DNA of 64,000 nucleotides, taken from Phenylobacterium soli (lineage in GTDB: Bacteria; Pseudomonadota; Alphaproteobacteria; Caulobacterales; Caulobacteraceae). The stretch is from the NCBI RefSeq assembly GCF_003254475.1, contig NZ_QFYQ01000001.1:992001-1056000 (forward strand), given 5' to 3'. Numbering within the stretch: the first letter of the stretch is position 1; each line of letters opens with the position of its first letter. Both the position numbers and the translations under genes were made by a program. The notes under the pieces were generated by a model that was not told the origin of the DNA, ran no database searches, and saw only the letters and a program-made list of their open reading frames with translations. This document shows positions 17,240 through 24,487 of this stretch, one piece after another.

Positions 17240-18163
17240 TCAGCCCCAGGGGCCGCGCGCCGCCTCGGTGATCGGCACGGCCGTAGCCGGCCGCGCCTCC
17301 GGCGCGCGGCCGGCCATCTGCATCAGGGCGGCCACGCGGTTCTCGGTGGCGGGGTGGGTGGCGAAGAGGTTGTCCCCGGGCCGGCCGCCGAGCGGATTTA
17401 TAATGAAGAGGTGCGCCGTGGCCGGGTTCGCCTCGGCCTCCGGGTTGCGGTAGCCGCCGCGGGCGAAGGCCTCGATCTTGCGCAGGGCGGAGGCGAGCGC
17501 CTCCGGATCGCCGGAGATGTCCGCGCCGCCGCGATCGGCCTCGTATTCGCGGCCGCGGCTGATGGCCATCTGCACCAGGGCCGCGGCGAGCGGGGCGACC
17601 AGCGACACCACCAGCATCGGGATCAGGCCCGTAGGGCGGCCGTCCTCGTCGCGGCCCCCGAAGAAGAAGGCGAAATTGGCGAGGGCCGAGACCGCCCCGG
17701 CGATGGTCGCGGTGATCGTCATCGTCAGGGTGTCGCGGTTCTTCACATGGGTCAGCTCGTGGCCCATGACGCCGCGGATCTCGCGGCGGTCCAGCATCTG
17801 CAGCAGTCCGCGGGTGGCGGCGACGGCGGCGTGGGCCGGGTCGCGGCCGGTGGCGAAGGCGTTGGGCTGGTCCTCGTCGATGACGTGGACGCGCGGCCGT
17901 GGCAGGCCGGCGCGGTCGGCCATCTCGTAGACGTCGGCCACATAGTTGCGGACCAGCGGCTCGGGGTCGGTCTCGTCGACCAGCCGGGCCCGGTACATGG
18001 AGAGCACGATCCTGTCGGCGTTCCAGTAGCTGAACAGGTTCATGCCGGCGGCCATCAGGAAGGCCAGGGCCATGCCGGTCGGGCCGCCCACCAGATAGCC
18101 CGCGCCGACGAACAGCGCCGTCAGGGCCGCCAGCAGGATGAAGGTGCGAAGGTGGTTGCGCAT
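17240..18163 (-). CDS. htpX: Membrane zinc metalloprotease HtpX
   Basis: HtpX degrades damaged inner-membrane proteins alongside FtsH. The 307-residue protein has two N-terminal membrane segments (about 7-48), the zinc motif HELTH at residues 135-139, two further membrane segments and the downstream glutamate ligand in GREYEADR. Length and layout fit alphaproteobacterial HtpX. The gene is single; no heat-shock promoter was identified with confidence. The C-terminal 25 residues or so are Ala/Pro-rich and unconserved. Confidence 0.93.
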   Translation of the reverse strand: MRNHLRTFILLAALTALFVGAGYLVGGPTGMALAFLMAAGMNLFSYWNADRIVLSMYRARLVDETDPEPLVRNYVADVYEMADRAGLPRPRVHVIDEDQPNAFATGRDPAHAAVAATRGLLQMLDRREIRGVMGHELTHVKNRDTLTMTITATIAGAVSALANFAFFFGGRDEDGRPTGLIPMLVVSLVAPLAAALVQMAISRGREYEADRGGADISGDPEALASALRKIEAFARGGYRNPEAEANPATAHLFIINPLGGRPGDNLFATHPATENRVAALMQMAGRAPEARPATAVPITEAARGPWG

Positions 18164-18319
18164 CGCGTCCGATGTTCGAAGGCCGCCCCCGGCCCAGGAT
18201 CGGAATATGGGGGTTCGCGAGCGCGGCCGGAAGCCACGCGGAGCGCGACGGCGTTTTGCGGAAGATCAAAGCCGCGCGAGGCGCGCTGCGGCTTGTGAGG
18301 TCAGGTCTCGGGAGCCTGC

Positions 18320-18796
18320 ATGTTCGAACGTGATCTTCTGCCGTCCGGCGTCGCCGAAGCCGTCGCCGCCATCGCCGCGCTGATGCTCGATCCTATTCCG
18401 ACCTACATCGACACCGCGGTCATCGCGACCACCATCGCCGGCGTGGTCGCCTACTGGAACGACGCGGCCGAGCGGCTCTACGGGTGGAAGGCCAAGGAGG
18501 CGCTCGGGCAAAACGTCGTCGACCTGACGCCGGCCAGCTACAGCCGCGCCGAGGCCGAGGCGATCATGGCCCGGCTACAGGCCGGCGAGGCCTGGGACGG
18601 CGAGATCGTGCTGCGCGGCCGCGGCGGGGCGCCGTTCCTGGCCTATGTCATGGACCTGCCGGTCGGCGACCTGGCCAGCGGCCAGGGAGCCATTGTCGGC
18701 GTCTCCCTGCCGGCCGAGCATCGGCGGCTGATCGACCATCGCCGTCAGCTCATCGAAACCGAGCTGCACCTGCGGTTCCGGTCGCCGAGGGGCTGA
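18320..18796 (+). CDS. Stand-alone PAS-domain protein
   Basis: A 158-residue protein made essentially of one PAS fold (about residues 30-135; motif IAGVVAYWNDAAERLYGW followed by EALGQNVVDL). It has no visible output domain, so it may sense a ligand and act on a separate partner, or be a remnant of a larger sensor. The last ten codons lie in the left arm and loop of a palindromic element (18770-18843), and the stop at 18794-18796 sits in its loop. The true C-terminus may have been replaced by that element (inference). Confidence 0.8.
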   Translation: MFERDLLPSGVAEAVAAIAALMLDPIPTYIDTAVIATTIAGVVAYWNDAAERLYGWKAKEALGQNVVDLTPASYSRAEAEAIMARLQAGEAWDGEIVLRGRGGAPFLAYVMDLPVGDLASGQGAIVGVSLPAEHRRLIDHRRQLIETELHLRFRSPRG

Positions 18797-18843
18797 ACGT
18801 CCCCAGGCGCTTCCGGTCGCCCCCAGGGCGACCGGAACCGCAG
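18770..18843. repeat. Palindromic element overlapping the 3' end of the PAS gene
   Basis: Perfect 17-bp arms (CTGCGGTTCCGGTCGCC at 18770-18786; its complement at 18827-18843) enclose a 40-base loop. The loop holds a second copy of TTCCGGTCGCC (18811-18821), which can instead pair with the right arm through a five-base loop, and a GGGG/CCCC pair. Two mutually exclusive folds are therefore possible. It separates convergent genes and may terminate both. Confidence 0.7.
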
Positions 18844-18851
18844 CGCAGGAC

Positions 18852-19250
18852 CTAGCCGCGCTCGCCCGCGTTGGCGCCGGTCGCCGCCGGCGCGTGGTGG
18901 CGCGTGCGGTGGTGGCGCTTGCCGCTCGTCGCGCGCTGGCGCTGCATGCGGTCCACGCGGGTCGACAGGTCGCCCACCTGGGCGCTGGCCGCCTGGGCCG
19001 CGCTCTGGGCGGACTGGGCGGCGCTGGCCGCGGCGTCGGCGCTGGACTGGGCGCGCTGGGCCGCCGCCGCGGCAGCATCGGCGCTCGACTGCGCATGCTG
19101 CGAGGCGGCCTGGTCCGACTGCGCCATGGCCAGGGCCTGATCGGCCGTGGCCTGGGCGCGCTTCACCGAATCGATCGAAGCGCAGCCGCTGAGCGCGACG
19201 GCGCCGGTCAGCAGGGCCGTGAGGGTAAGCTTCGTTGCTGCTGTACGCAT
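18852..19250 (-). CDS. Alanine-zipper lipoprotein (Lpp-like)
   Basis: This 132-residue lipoprotein has a signal sequence and lipobox (VALSGC), followed by about 70 residues of Ala/Gln/Ser-rich repeats (units such as AQSSADAA) that predict a long alanine-zipper coiled coil, as in Lpp/OprI. A basic His/Arg-rich tail follows. A terminal lysine for peptidoglycan linkage, as in E. coli Lpp, is absent. ATG 19250 follows GGAGGAGA by eight bases. Likely role: structural outer-membrane lipoprotein. Confidence 0.75.
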   Translation of the reverse strand: MRTAATKLTLTALLTGAVALSGCASIDSVKRAQATADQALAMAQSDQAASQHAQSSADAAAAAAQRAQSSADAAASAAQSAQSAAQAASAQVGDLSTRVDRMQRQRATSGKRHHRTRHHAPAATGANAGERG

Positions 19251-19371
19251 CGAGACACGTCTCCTCCGACAAGGGGCGACCGTCCCGGGTCTCAACGAGC
19301 CCGGGCGGCCTTTGGGCGGAGAGGAAACTCACGGCGCCGCCTGTTTGATCCCGACGACCTCAACTGCAATT

Positions 19372-20808
19372 TCAGCCGAGGCGGCGACGGAGGATCTCGG
19401 CCGGGGTTTCGAGGCGCCGTTCGGGCCGGTCGAGGGTGAGGCTGAGGCCCTCGCGGAGCTGGCGCTCCATGGCCTCGGCCGGCATCGGCCGGGCGAACAG
19501 ATAGCCCTGCATGCGGTCGCAGCCGGCGGCGCGGAGGAACAGGGCCTGGGCCTCTTCCTCGACACCTTCGGCGACGATGCCGACGCCCAGGGCGCGGGCG
19601 GCGTGCAGCATGGAGCTGACCAGCTTGGACACCCGCGCGTCGCGGCCGACGGCTTCGATCAGGCTGCGGTCAAGCTTCACGGTCTGGATCGGCAGGTTCA
19701 TCAGCGCCCGGACGTTGGAATATCCGGTGCCGAAATCGTCGAGCGCGATGCGCACGCCCTTGGCCGCCAGCCGCTCGATGTGCCGGCGGGCGAGGCCGAG
19801 GTCCTGCAGGAGGAAGGTCTCGGTGATCTCCACCGTCAGGGCGGTCGCGGGCAGGGCGGTGCGCGCGAGGCGCCCGATCAGCTTGCGCGAGAAGGCGGGG
19901 TCGAGGAGGTCGCGCGGGCTGACGTTGCACGAGATGCTCTCGATCAGGCCGGCCGCGACCCAGGGCGCGGCGCGGGCGCAGGCGGCCTCGAACACCGCCT
20001 CGTCGATGCGGCCGATGATGCCGAGCTCCTCGGCGATCGGCACGAAGGCGGCGGGCGCCAGCAGTCCCTGCTCGGGATGGTTCCACCGCGCCAGGACCTC
20101 GACGCCGACGAAGCGCCCGCTGGAGGCGTCGACCACCGGCTGGAACCAGGGCTCGATCTCGCCGGCCGGAATGGCGCGGCGAAGCTCGGCCTCGAGGGTA
20201 TGGCGACGTTCGTTCTCGGCGCGAAGCTCGGCGTCGAAGGCGCTCCAGCGCCGGCCGCCGCGGGTCTTCACCCGGTAGAGCGCCATGTCGGCGAAGCGCT
20301 GCAGGTCCGAGGCGTCGCCGGCGTCGCCGGGATAGACCGCCACGCCGATCGAGGCTCCCGGCGAGACGCTGCGGCCGTAGATGGCCAGGGGCTGGCTGAG
20401 TCGCTGCAGCAGCCGGGCCGCGCGGGCGGCCACGTCGGCGACGTCGGAGATCAGGGCGAACTCGTCGCCGCCCAGGCGCGCCACGAGCTCGCCGTCCTGC
20501 GCGTCCTCGCGCAAGCGCTGGCCCATCTCGGCCAGCAGCAGGTCGCCGGCGTGATGGCCGAGGGTGTCATTGAGGTGCTTGAAGCGGTCGAGGTCGATGA
20601 CGAACAGGCCGACCCGCCCGCCCTGCACGCGCGCATGGTCGAGCCGGTCGCAGAGGGCGGCGGTGAACGCGCCCCGGTTGACCAGGCCGGTGAGCGAGTC
20701 CGTCTGCGCCAGGCGCAGAGTCAGTTCGCGCTCGGACTCGAGCTCGGCCACGCGGGCGGCGAGCGCTGAGAGTTCGGCTGACTCGACCATATGCGGACGT
20801 TCCGGCAC
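19372..20808 (-). CDS. Diguanylate cyclase/phosphodiesterase (GGDEF-EAL)
   Basis: A cytosolic 478-residue protein with a short N-terminal coiled coil (about 10-35), a GGDEF domain (about 35-200) with the intact signature RLGGDEF, and an EAL domain (about 215-465). The EAL signature reads EVLARW, but the other catalytic residues are present (CNVSPRDL, ETF, DDFGTG, VKLD, EGVE, QGY), so phosphodiesterase activity is possible. It may make and degrade cyclic-di-GMP or use GGDEF as a GTP sensor. The frame starts at GTG 20808; ATG 20790 is an alternative. No sensor domain or membrane segment is seen. Confidence 0.92.
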   Translation of the reverse strand: MPERPHMVESAELSALAARVAELESERELTLRLAQTDSLTGLVNRGAFTAALCDRLDHARVQGGRVGLFVIDLDRFKHLNDTLGHHAGDLLLAEMGQRLREDAQDGELVARLGGDEFALISDVADVAARAARLLQRLSQPLAIYGRSVSPGASIGVAVYPGDAGDASDLQRFADMALYRVKTRGGRRWSAFDAELRAENERRHTLEAELRRAIPAGEIEPWFQPVVDASSGRFVGVEVLARWNHPEQGLLAPAAFVPIAEELGIIGRIDEAVFEAACARAAPWVAAGLIESISCNVSPRDLLDPAFSRKLIGRLARTALPATALTVEITETFLLQDLGLARRHIERLAAKGVRIALDDFGTGYSNVRALMNLPIQTVKLDRSLIEAVGRDARVSKLVSSMLHAARALGVGIVAEGVEEEAQALFLRAAGCDRMQGYLFARPMPAEAMERQLREGLSLTLDRPERRLETPAEILRRRLG

Positions 20809-20944
20809 GCGGGGCTTGGCCTCGGACCAAGGGACAGAGACCCGAACAAGAGCCCAGGTGAGGTGAATCCCAGGTCAAGGGACATGGTGAATCTGGATCT
20901 AAGGGCGAGGCTCCCGCCGGGCTCGCTCACCGCCCCCGGGGAGG

Positions 20945-21403
20945 TCAGGTCAGCCGCAGGTGCAGGAACTGGTTGAACTCGCTGCCCTCGTAATCGCCGA
21001 ACGCCTCGCCGTTGACGAAGCCGCGCCGGCGGTAGAGCCGCAGGGCCGGCTCGAAGGCCGGGCCGCTGCCGGTCTCGAGGCTGAGGCGCTCGAGCCCCTG
21101 GGCGCGCGCCTCGGCGATGATGCGCTCGAGGATGGCCGCGGCGACGCCCTTGCGCACGTGGTCGGGGTGGGTGCGCATCGACTTCACCTCCCCGGCGGCG
21201 GCGTCCAGCCGCCGCAGGGCGCCGATTCCCAGGATCGCCTCGCCCGCCCAGGCGCTCCAGACCGTCACGTCCGGCGTCTTCAGTCCAGACAGGTCGAGCG
21301 CGAACACGTGGCCCGGCGGCGAATTGGCGTGCATGCCCGCCAGGTGCAGCCGGAGGAGCGCCTGGGTCTCGGCGCTGGACAGATCGTCCCGGCGGATCTC
21401 CAT
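20945..21403 (-). CDS. GNAT-family N-acetyltransferase
   Basis: A 152-residue single-domain GNAT enzyme. The acetyl-CoA binding region is visible as VKSMRTHPDHVRKGVAAAIL (about residues 73-92), followed by LYRRRGFV near residue 123. Family members transfer acetyl groups to amines of small molecules or proteins; the substrate is unknown. ATG 21403 is preceded by GAGGGAAG. It follows the symporter gene on the same strand with a gap of about 50 bp and could be co-transcribed. Confidence 0.85.
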   Translation of the reverse strand: MEIRRDDLSSAETQALLRLHLAGMHANSPPGHVFALDLSGLKTPDVTVWSAWAGEAILGIGALRRLDAAAGEVKSMRTHPDHVRKGVAAAILERIIAEARAQGLERLSLETGSGPAFEPALRLYRRRGFVNGEAFGDYEGSEFNQFLHLRLT

Positions 21404-21453
21404 GTCTTCCCTCAGCTGCGGCTGCGACGGTGCGCTCCGGGAAGGAGCCAGGC

Positions 21454-22704
21454 TCAGGCGCTCGCGGGTTGCGCTTCCGGGGGCTCGATCTGGTTCTCCC
21501 AGCGGGCGACGACGGCGGCGGCTACCGAGTTGCCCACCACGTTGGTGGCCGAGCGGCCCATGTCGAGCAGGTGGTCGACGGCGAGGATCAGCAGCAGGCC
21601 GGCCTCGGGCAGGTTGAAGTAGGTGAGGGTGGCCGCGATCACCACCAGCGAGGCGCGCGGCACGCCGGCCATGCCCTTTGAGGTCACCATCAGCAGCAGC
21701 AGCATGGTGACCTGCTGGGCGATTGAGAGATGGATGCCATAGACCTGCGCGATGAACAGGGTCGCGAAGGTGCAGTACATCATCGAGCCGTCGAGGTTGA
21801 ACGAGTAGCCGAGCGGCAGGACGAAGCTCGCCACCTTGCGGCTGACGCCCCACTTCTGCAGCTCCTCGAGCGTGCGTGGATAGGCGGCCTCCGAGGAGGC
21901 GGTGGAGAAGGCCAGCAGGGCCGGGCTGCGGATGGCGGCGATCAGCTTCAGGGCGCGCGGTCCGACGATCAGCACCACCGCGCCGATCAGCAGGCCCCAG
22001 AGCAGGCCGAGCGATAGATAGAAGCCGCCAACGAACTTGGCGTAGGTGGCCAGGATCGACAGGCCCTGGGTGGCGACGGTCGAGGCGAGCGCGGCGAAGA
22101 TCGCCAGCGGCGCGGTGCGCATCACGAAGCCGGTCACCTTGAGCATGATGGCGGCCACCTGCTCGACGAGGGCGAGGACGGCCGGAGCGCGGTCGTCGAT
22201 CGAGGCCACGGCGGTGCCGACGAAGATCGAGAACACCACGATCTGCAGGATCTCGTTGTTGGCCATGGCGTCCACGATCGAGCTCGGGAAGACGTGGACG
22301 ATGAAGTTCTTGAGCGTGAACTTCGACATGTCGACCGCGCTCGTCGCCTGGCCGGCGTCGGGCAGGGCGAGGGAGAGGCCCGCGCCCGGCTGCAGCAGGT
22401 GGACCATCAGGAGGCCGATCAGGAGCGAGACGATCGAGGCCGAGATGAACCAGCCCATCGTCTTGGCGCCGGTCCGGCCGATGGTGGCGGCGTCCTCCAT
22501 GTGGGCGATGCCCGAGACGAGGGTCGAGAACACCAGGGGCGCGATGATCATCTTGATCAGCCGCAGGAAGACGTCGGTGACGATCGACAGGTTCTCGGCC
22601 GCGGTCTTGGCCTGGGCCGGCGAGGCGTACTGGTTGAGCCCCCATCCGACCGCCACGCCGAGCACCATGGCGGCGATGAGGAAGCTCGTGAACTTGCGAT
22701 TCAT
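21454..22704 (-). CDS. Dicarboxylate/amino acid:cation symporter (DAACS family)
   Basis: A 416-residue inner-membrane carrier of the glutamate/dicarboxylate:H+/Na+ family (GltP/DctA relatives). Hallmarks are the serine-rich reentrant loop STASSEAAYPRTLEEL, the LPLGYSFNLDGSMMY motif and the late DHLLDMGRSATNVVGN substrate-binding segment. It should import glutamate, aspartate or C4-dicarboxylates. The family start MNRKF at 22704 is used, although the frame continues upstream. It is divergent from AMP nucleosidase. Confidence 0.92.
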   Translation of the reverse strand: MNRKFTSFLIAAMVLGVAVGWGLNQYASPAQAKTAAENLSIVTDVFLRLIKMIIAPLVFSTLVSGIAHMEDAATIGRTGAKTMGWFISASIVSLLIGLLMVHLLQPGAGLSLALPDAGQATSAVDMSKFTLKNFIVHVFPSSIVDAMANNEILQIVVFSIFVGTAVASIDDRAPAVLALVEQVAAIMLKVTGFVMRTAPLAIFAALASTVATQGLSILATYAKFVGGFYLSLGLLWGLLIGAVVLIVGPRALKLIAAIRSPALLAFSTASSEAAYPRTLEELQKWGVSRKVASFVLPLGYSFNLDGSMMYCTFATLFIAQVYGIHLSIAQQVTMLLLLMVTSKGMAGVPRASLVVIAATLTYFNLPEAGLLLILAVDHLLDMGRSATNVVGNSVAAAVVARWENQIEPPEAQPASA

Positions 22705-22807
22705 GGAGAGGACGCCCCGGGGAATGTTTTGACCTTTGTAGCCCGAAGTGCGGGCGCGTCCATTCCGCCGGCTCGCCAAGCGGGGCCTTGCATGCCTATA
22801 AATCGCG

Positions 22808-24259
22808 ATGATGACTGAAAGGAATGCAGCCGGCATCGTCGATCGGCTGGAAGATGAATACCGGAGCAGCGTCGATGCGCTCCGGAACTCGCTCCGGGAG
22901 TTCCTCGCCAACGGAACCCCGCCCGACCCGAGGTTGCGCGCCGACCGGGCATTCACCTATCCCGAGCTTCGGCTCCACTGGCCGCAGGGACGGCCCTATC
23001 CCCGCATCAGCCGCGCCTTCGCGCGCATCGGACTGCCCGGCCAGTACGCGGTGACGGTCACCCGGCCGGACCTCTACCGCGACTACCTGACCGAGCAGCT
23101 GTCCCTGCTGCAGCAGGACTTCGAGGTCGAGGTGGAGGTCGCCCGCTCGACCCAGGAAATCCCCTTCCCCTATGTGCTGGACGGGGCCCGCGACATCGAG
23201 CTGGCCGACCGCAGCTCGCAGGATATCGCCCGCCACTTCCCGACCACGGAACTGGCCCACATCGGCGACGAGATCGCCGACGGCTCCTGGCTGACCCCCG
23301 GCGAGGGGCCGCGGCCGCTGGCCCTGTTCGACGGCCTGCGCGCCGACTTCTCCCTGGCGCGGCTGGCGCACTACACCGGCACGCCGGCGGAGCACACCCA
23401 GCAGTACATCCTGTTCACCAACTACCATCGCTACGTGGACGAGTTCGTCCGCTGGGGCTGCCAGCAGCTGAAGGCCGGCGGGCCTTACACGGCGCTGTCG
23501 GCCGCGGGCCATGTGCACGTCACCGCCGACACCCCGGAGCCGGAGGCGCAGATCGCCGCCGGCGCCTGGCGCAAGCACCAGATGCCGGCCTACCACCTGA
23601 TGGCCGAGGGCCGGCGGGGGGTGACCCTGGTCAACATCGGCGTCGGCCCCTCTAACGCCAAGACGATCTGCGACCACCTGGCGGTGCTACGGCCGCAGGC
23701 CTGGTTGATGATCGGCCACTGCGGCGGCCTGCGGGGCTCGCAGACCATCGGCGACTATGTCCTGGCCCACGCCTATCTGCGCGACGACAACGTGCTCGAC
23801 CGGGTGCTGCCGCCGGAGATCCCGATCCCGCCGATCGCCGAGATCCAGGTGGCCATGAACCGCGCCGCCGAGATCGTCACCGGCGAAAGCGGCGAGGTGC
23901 TGAAGCGGCGCCTGCGCACCGGCACGGTGGTGACCACCGACGATCGCAACTGGGAGCTCCGCTACTCCTCCTCCGCCCAGCAGTTCAACCAGAGCCGGGC
24001 GGTGGCGATCGACATGGAGAGCGCCACCATCGCCGCCCAAGGCTACCGCTTCCGGGTGCCGTACGGGACGCTGCTCTGCGTCTCCGACAAGCCGCTGCAT
24101 GGCGAGATCAAGCTGCCCGGCCAGGCCAACGCCTTCTACGAGCGGGCCATCGGCCAGCACCTGCAGATCGGCATCGCCACCATGGACCTGCTCCGCCAGG
24201 AGGGCGCCAGGCTGCACTCGCGCAAGCTCCGCAGCTTCGACGAGCCGCCGTTCCGGTGA
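22808..24259 (+). CDS. amn: AMP nucleosidase
   Basis: Amn cleaves AMP to adenine and ribose 5-phosphate and helps set the adenylate pool. The 483-residue length and two-part layout fit the family: an N-terminal regulatory domain (about 1-190) and a C-terminal nucleoside-phosphorylase-like catalytic domain with NIGVGPSNAKTICD, GHCGGLRGSQ, and the acidic pocket in AIDMESATIAAQG followed by CVSDKPLHGEIK. An ATG at 22811 is an equally good start. A palindrome without a T tract lies 23 bases after the stop. Confidence 0.95.
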   Translation: MMTERNAAGIVDRLEDEYRSSVDALRNSLREFLANGTPPDPRLRADRAFTYPELRLHWPQGRPYPRISRAFARIGLPGQYAVTVTRPDLYRDYLTEQLSLLQQDFEVEVEVARSTQEIPFPYVLDGARDIELADRSSQDIARHFPTTELAHIGDEIADGSWLTPGEGPRPLALFDGLRADFSLARLAHYTGTPAEHTQQYILFTNYHRYVDEFVRWGCQQLKAGGPYTALSAAGHVHVTADTPEPEAQIAAGAWRKHQMPAYHLMAEGRRGVTLVNIGVGPSNAKTICDHLAVLRPQAWLMIGHCGGLRGSQTIGDYVLAHAYLRDDNVLDRVLPPEIPIPPIAEIQVAMNRAAEIVTGESGEVLKRRLRTGTVVTTDDRNWELRYSSSAQQFNQSRAVAIDMESATIAAQGYRFRVPYGTLLCVSDKPLHGEIKLPGQANAFYERAIGQHLQIGIATMDLLRQEGARLHSRKLRSFDEPPFR

Positions 24260-24281
24260 AGCCGCTCGCCTGAGGGATCGG

Positions 24282-24308
24282 GTGACGCCGTTCGGACGAC
24301 GGCGTCAC
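24282..24308. other. Inverted repeat after amn
   Basis: GTGACGCCGT and ACGGCGTCAC form a 10-bp stem around a seven-base loop. No T run follows. It may stabilise the amn 3' end or be a protein site ahead of the TonB-dependent receptor gene. Confidence 0.35.
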
Positions 24309-24487
24309 AATTGCCCCTGGCTGAGCCGCAAGGCGACAGAATTGTGGCGCCGAGGTCACTACGCTCACGTAAAGGTTGAGATACTGCGGTTATCTTGTGG
24401 CCGCGCTCCCATACCGTGCCATCCAATTATTCCCTACGTAACGTCGCGTAACAGCGATCGTTTTTGTCATTTGTTGGGGAAGTGGGC

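Noticed and set aside
24260-24487. Possible riboswitch (for example cobalamin) before the TonB-dependent receptor
   Set aside because: No B12-box or other conserved riboswitch core could be found in this leader.
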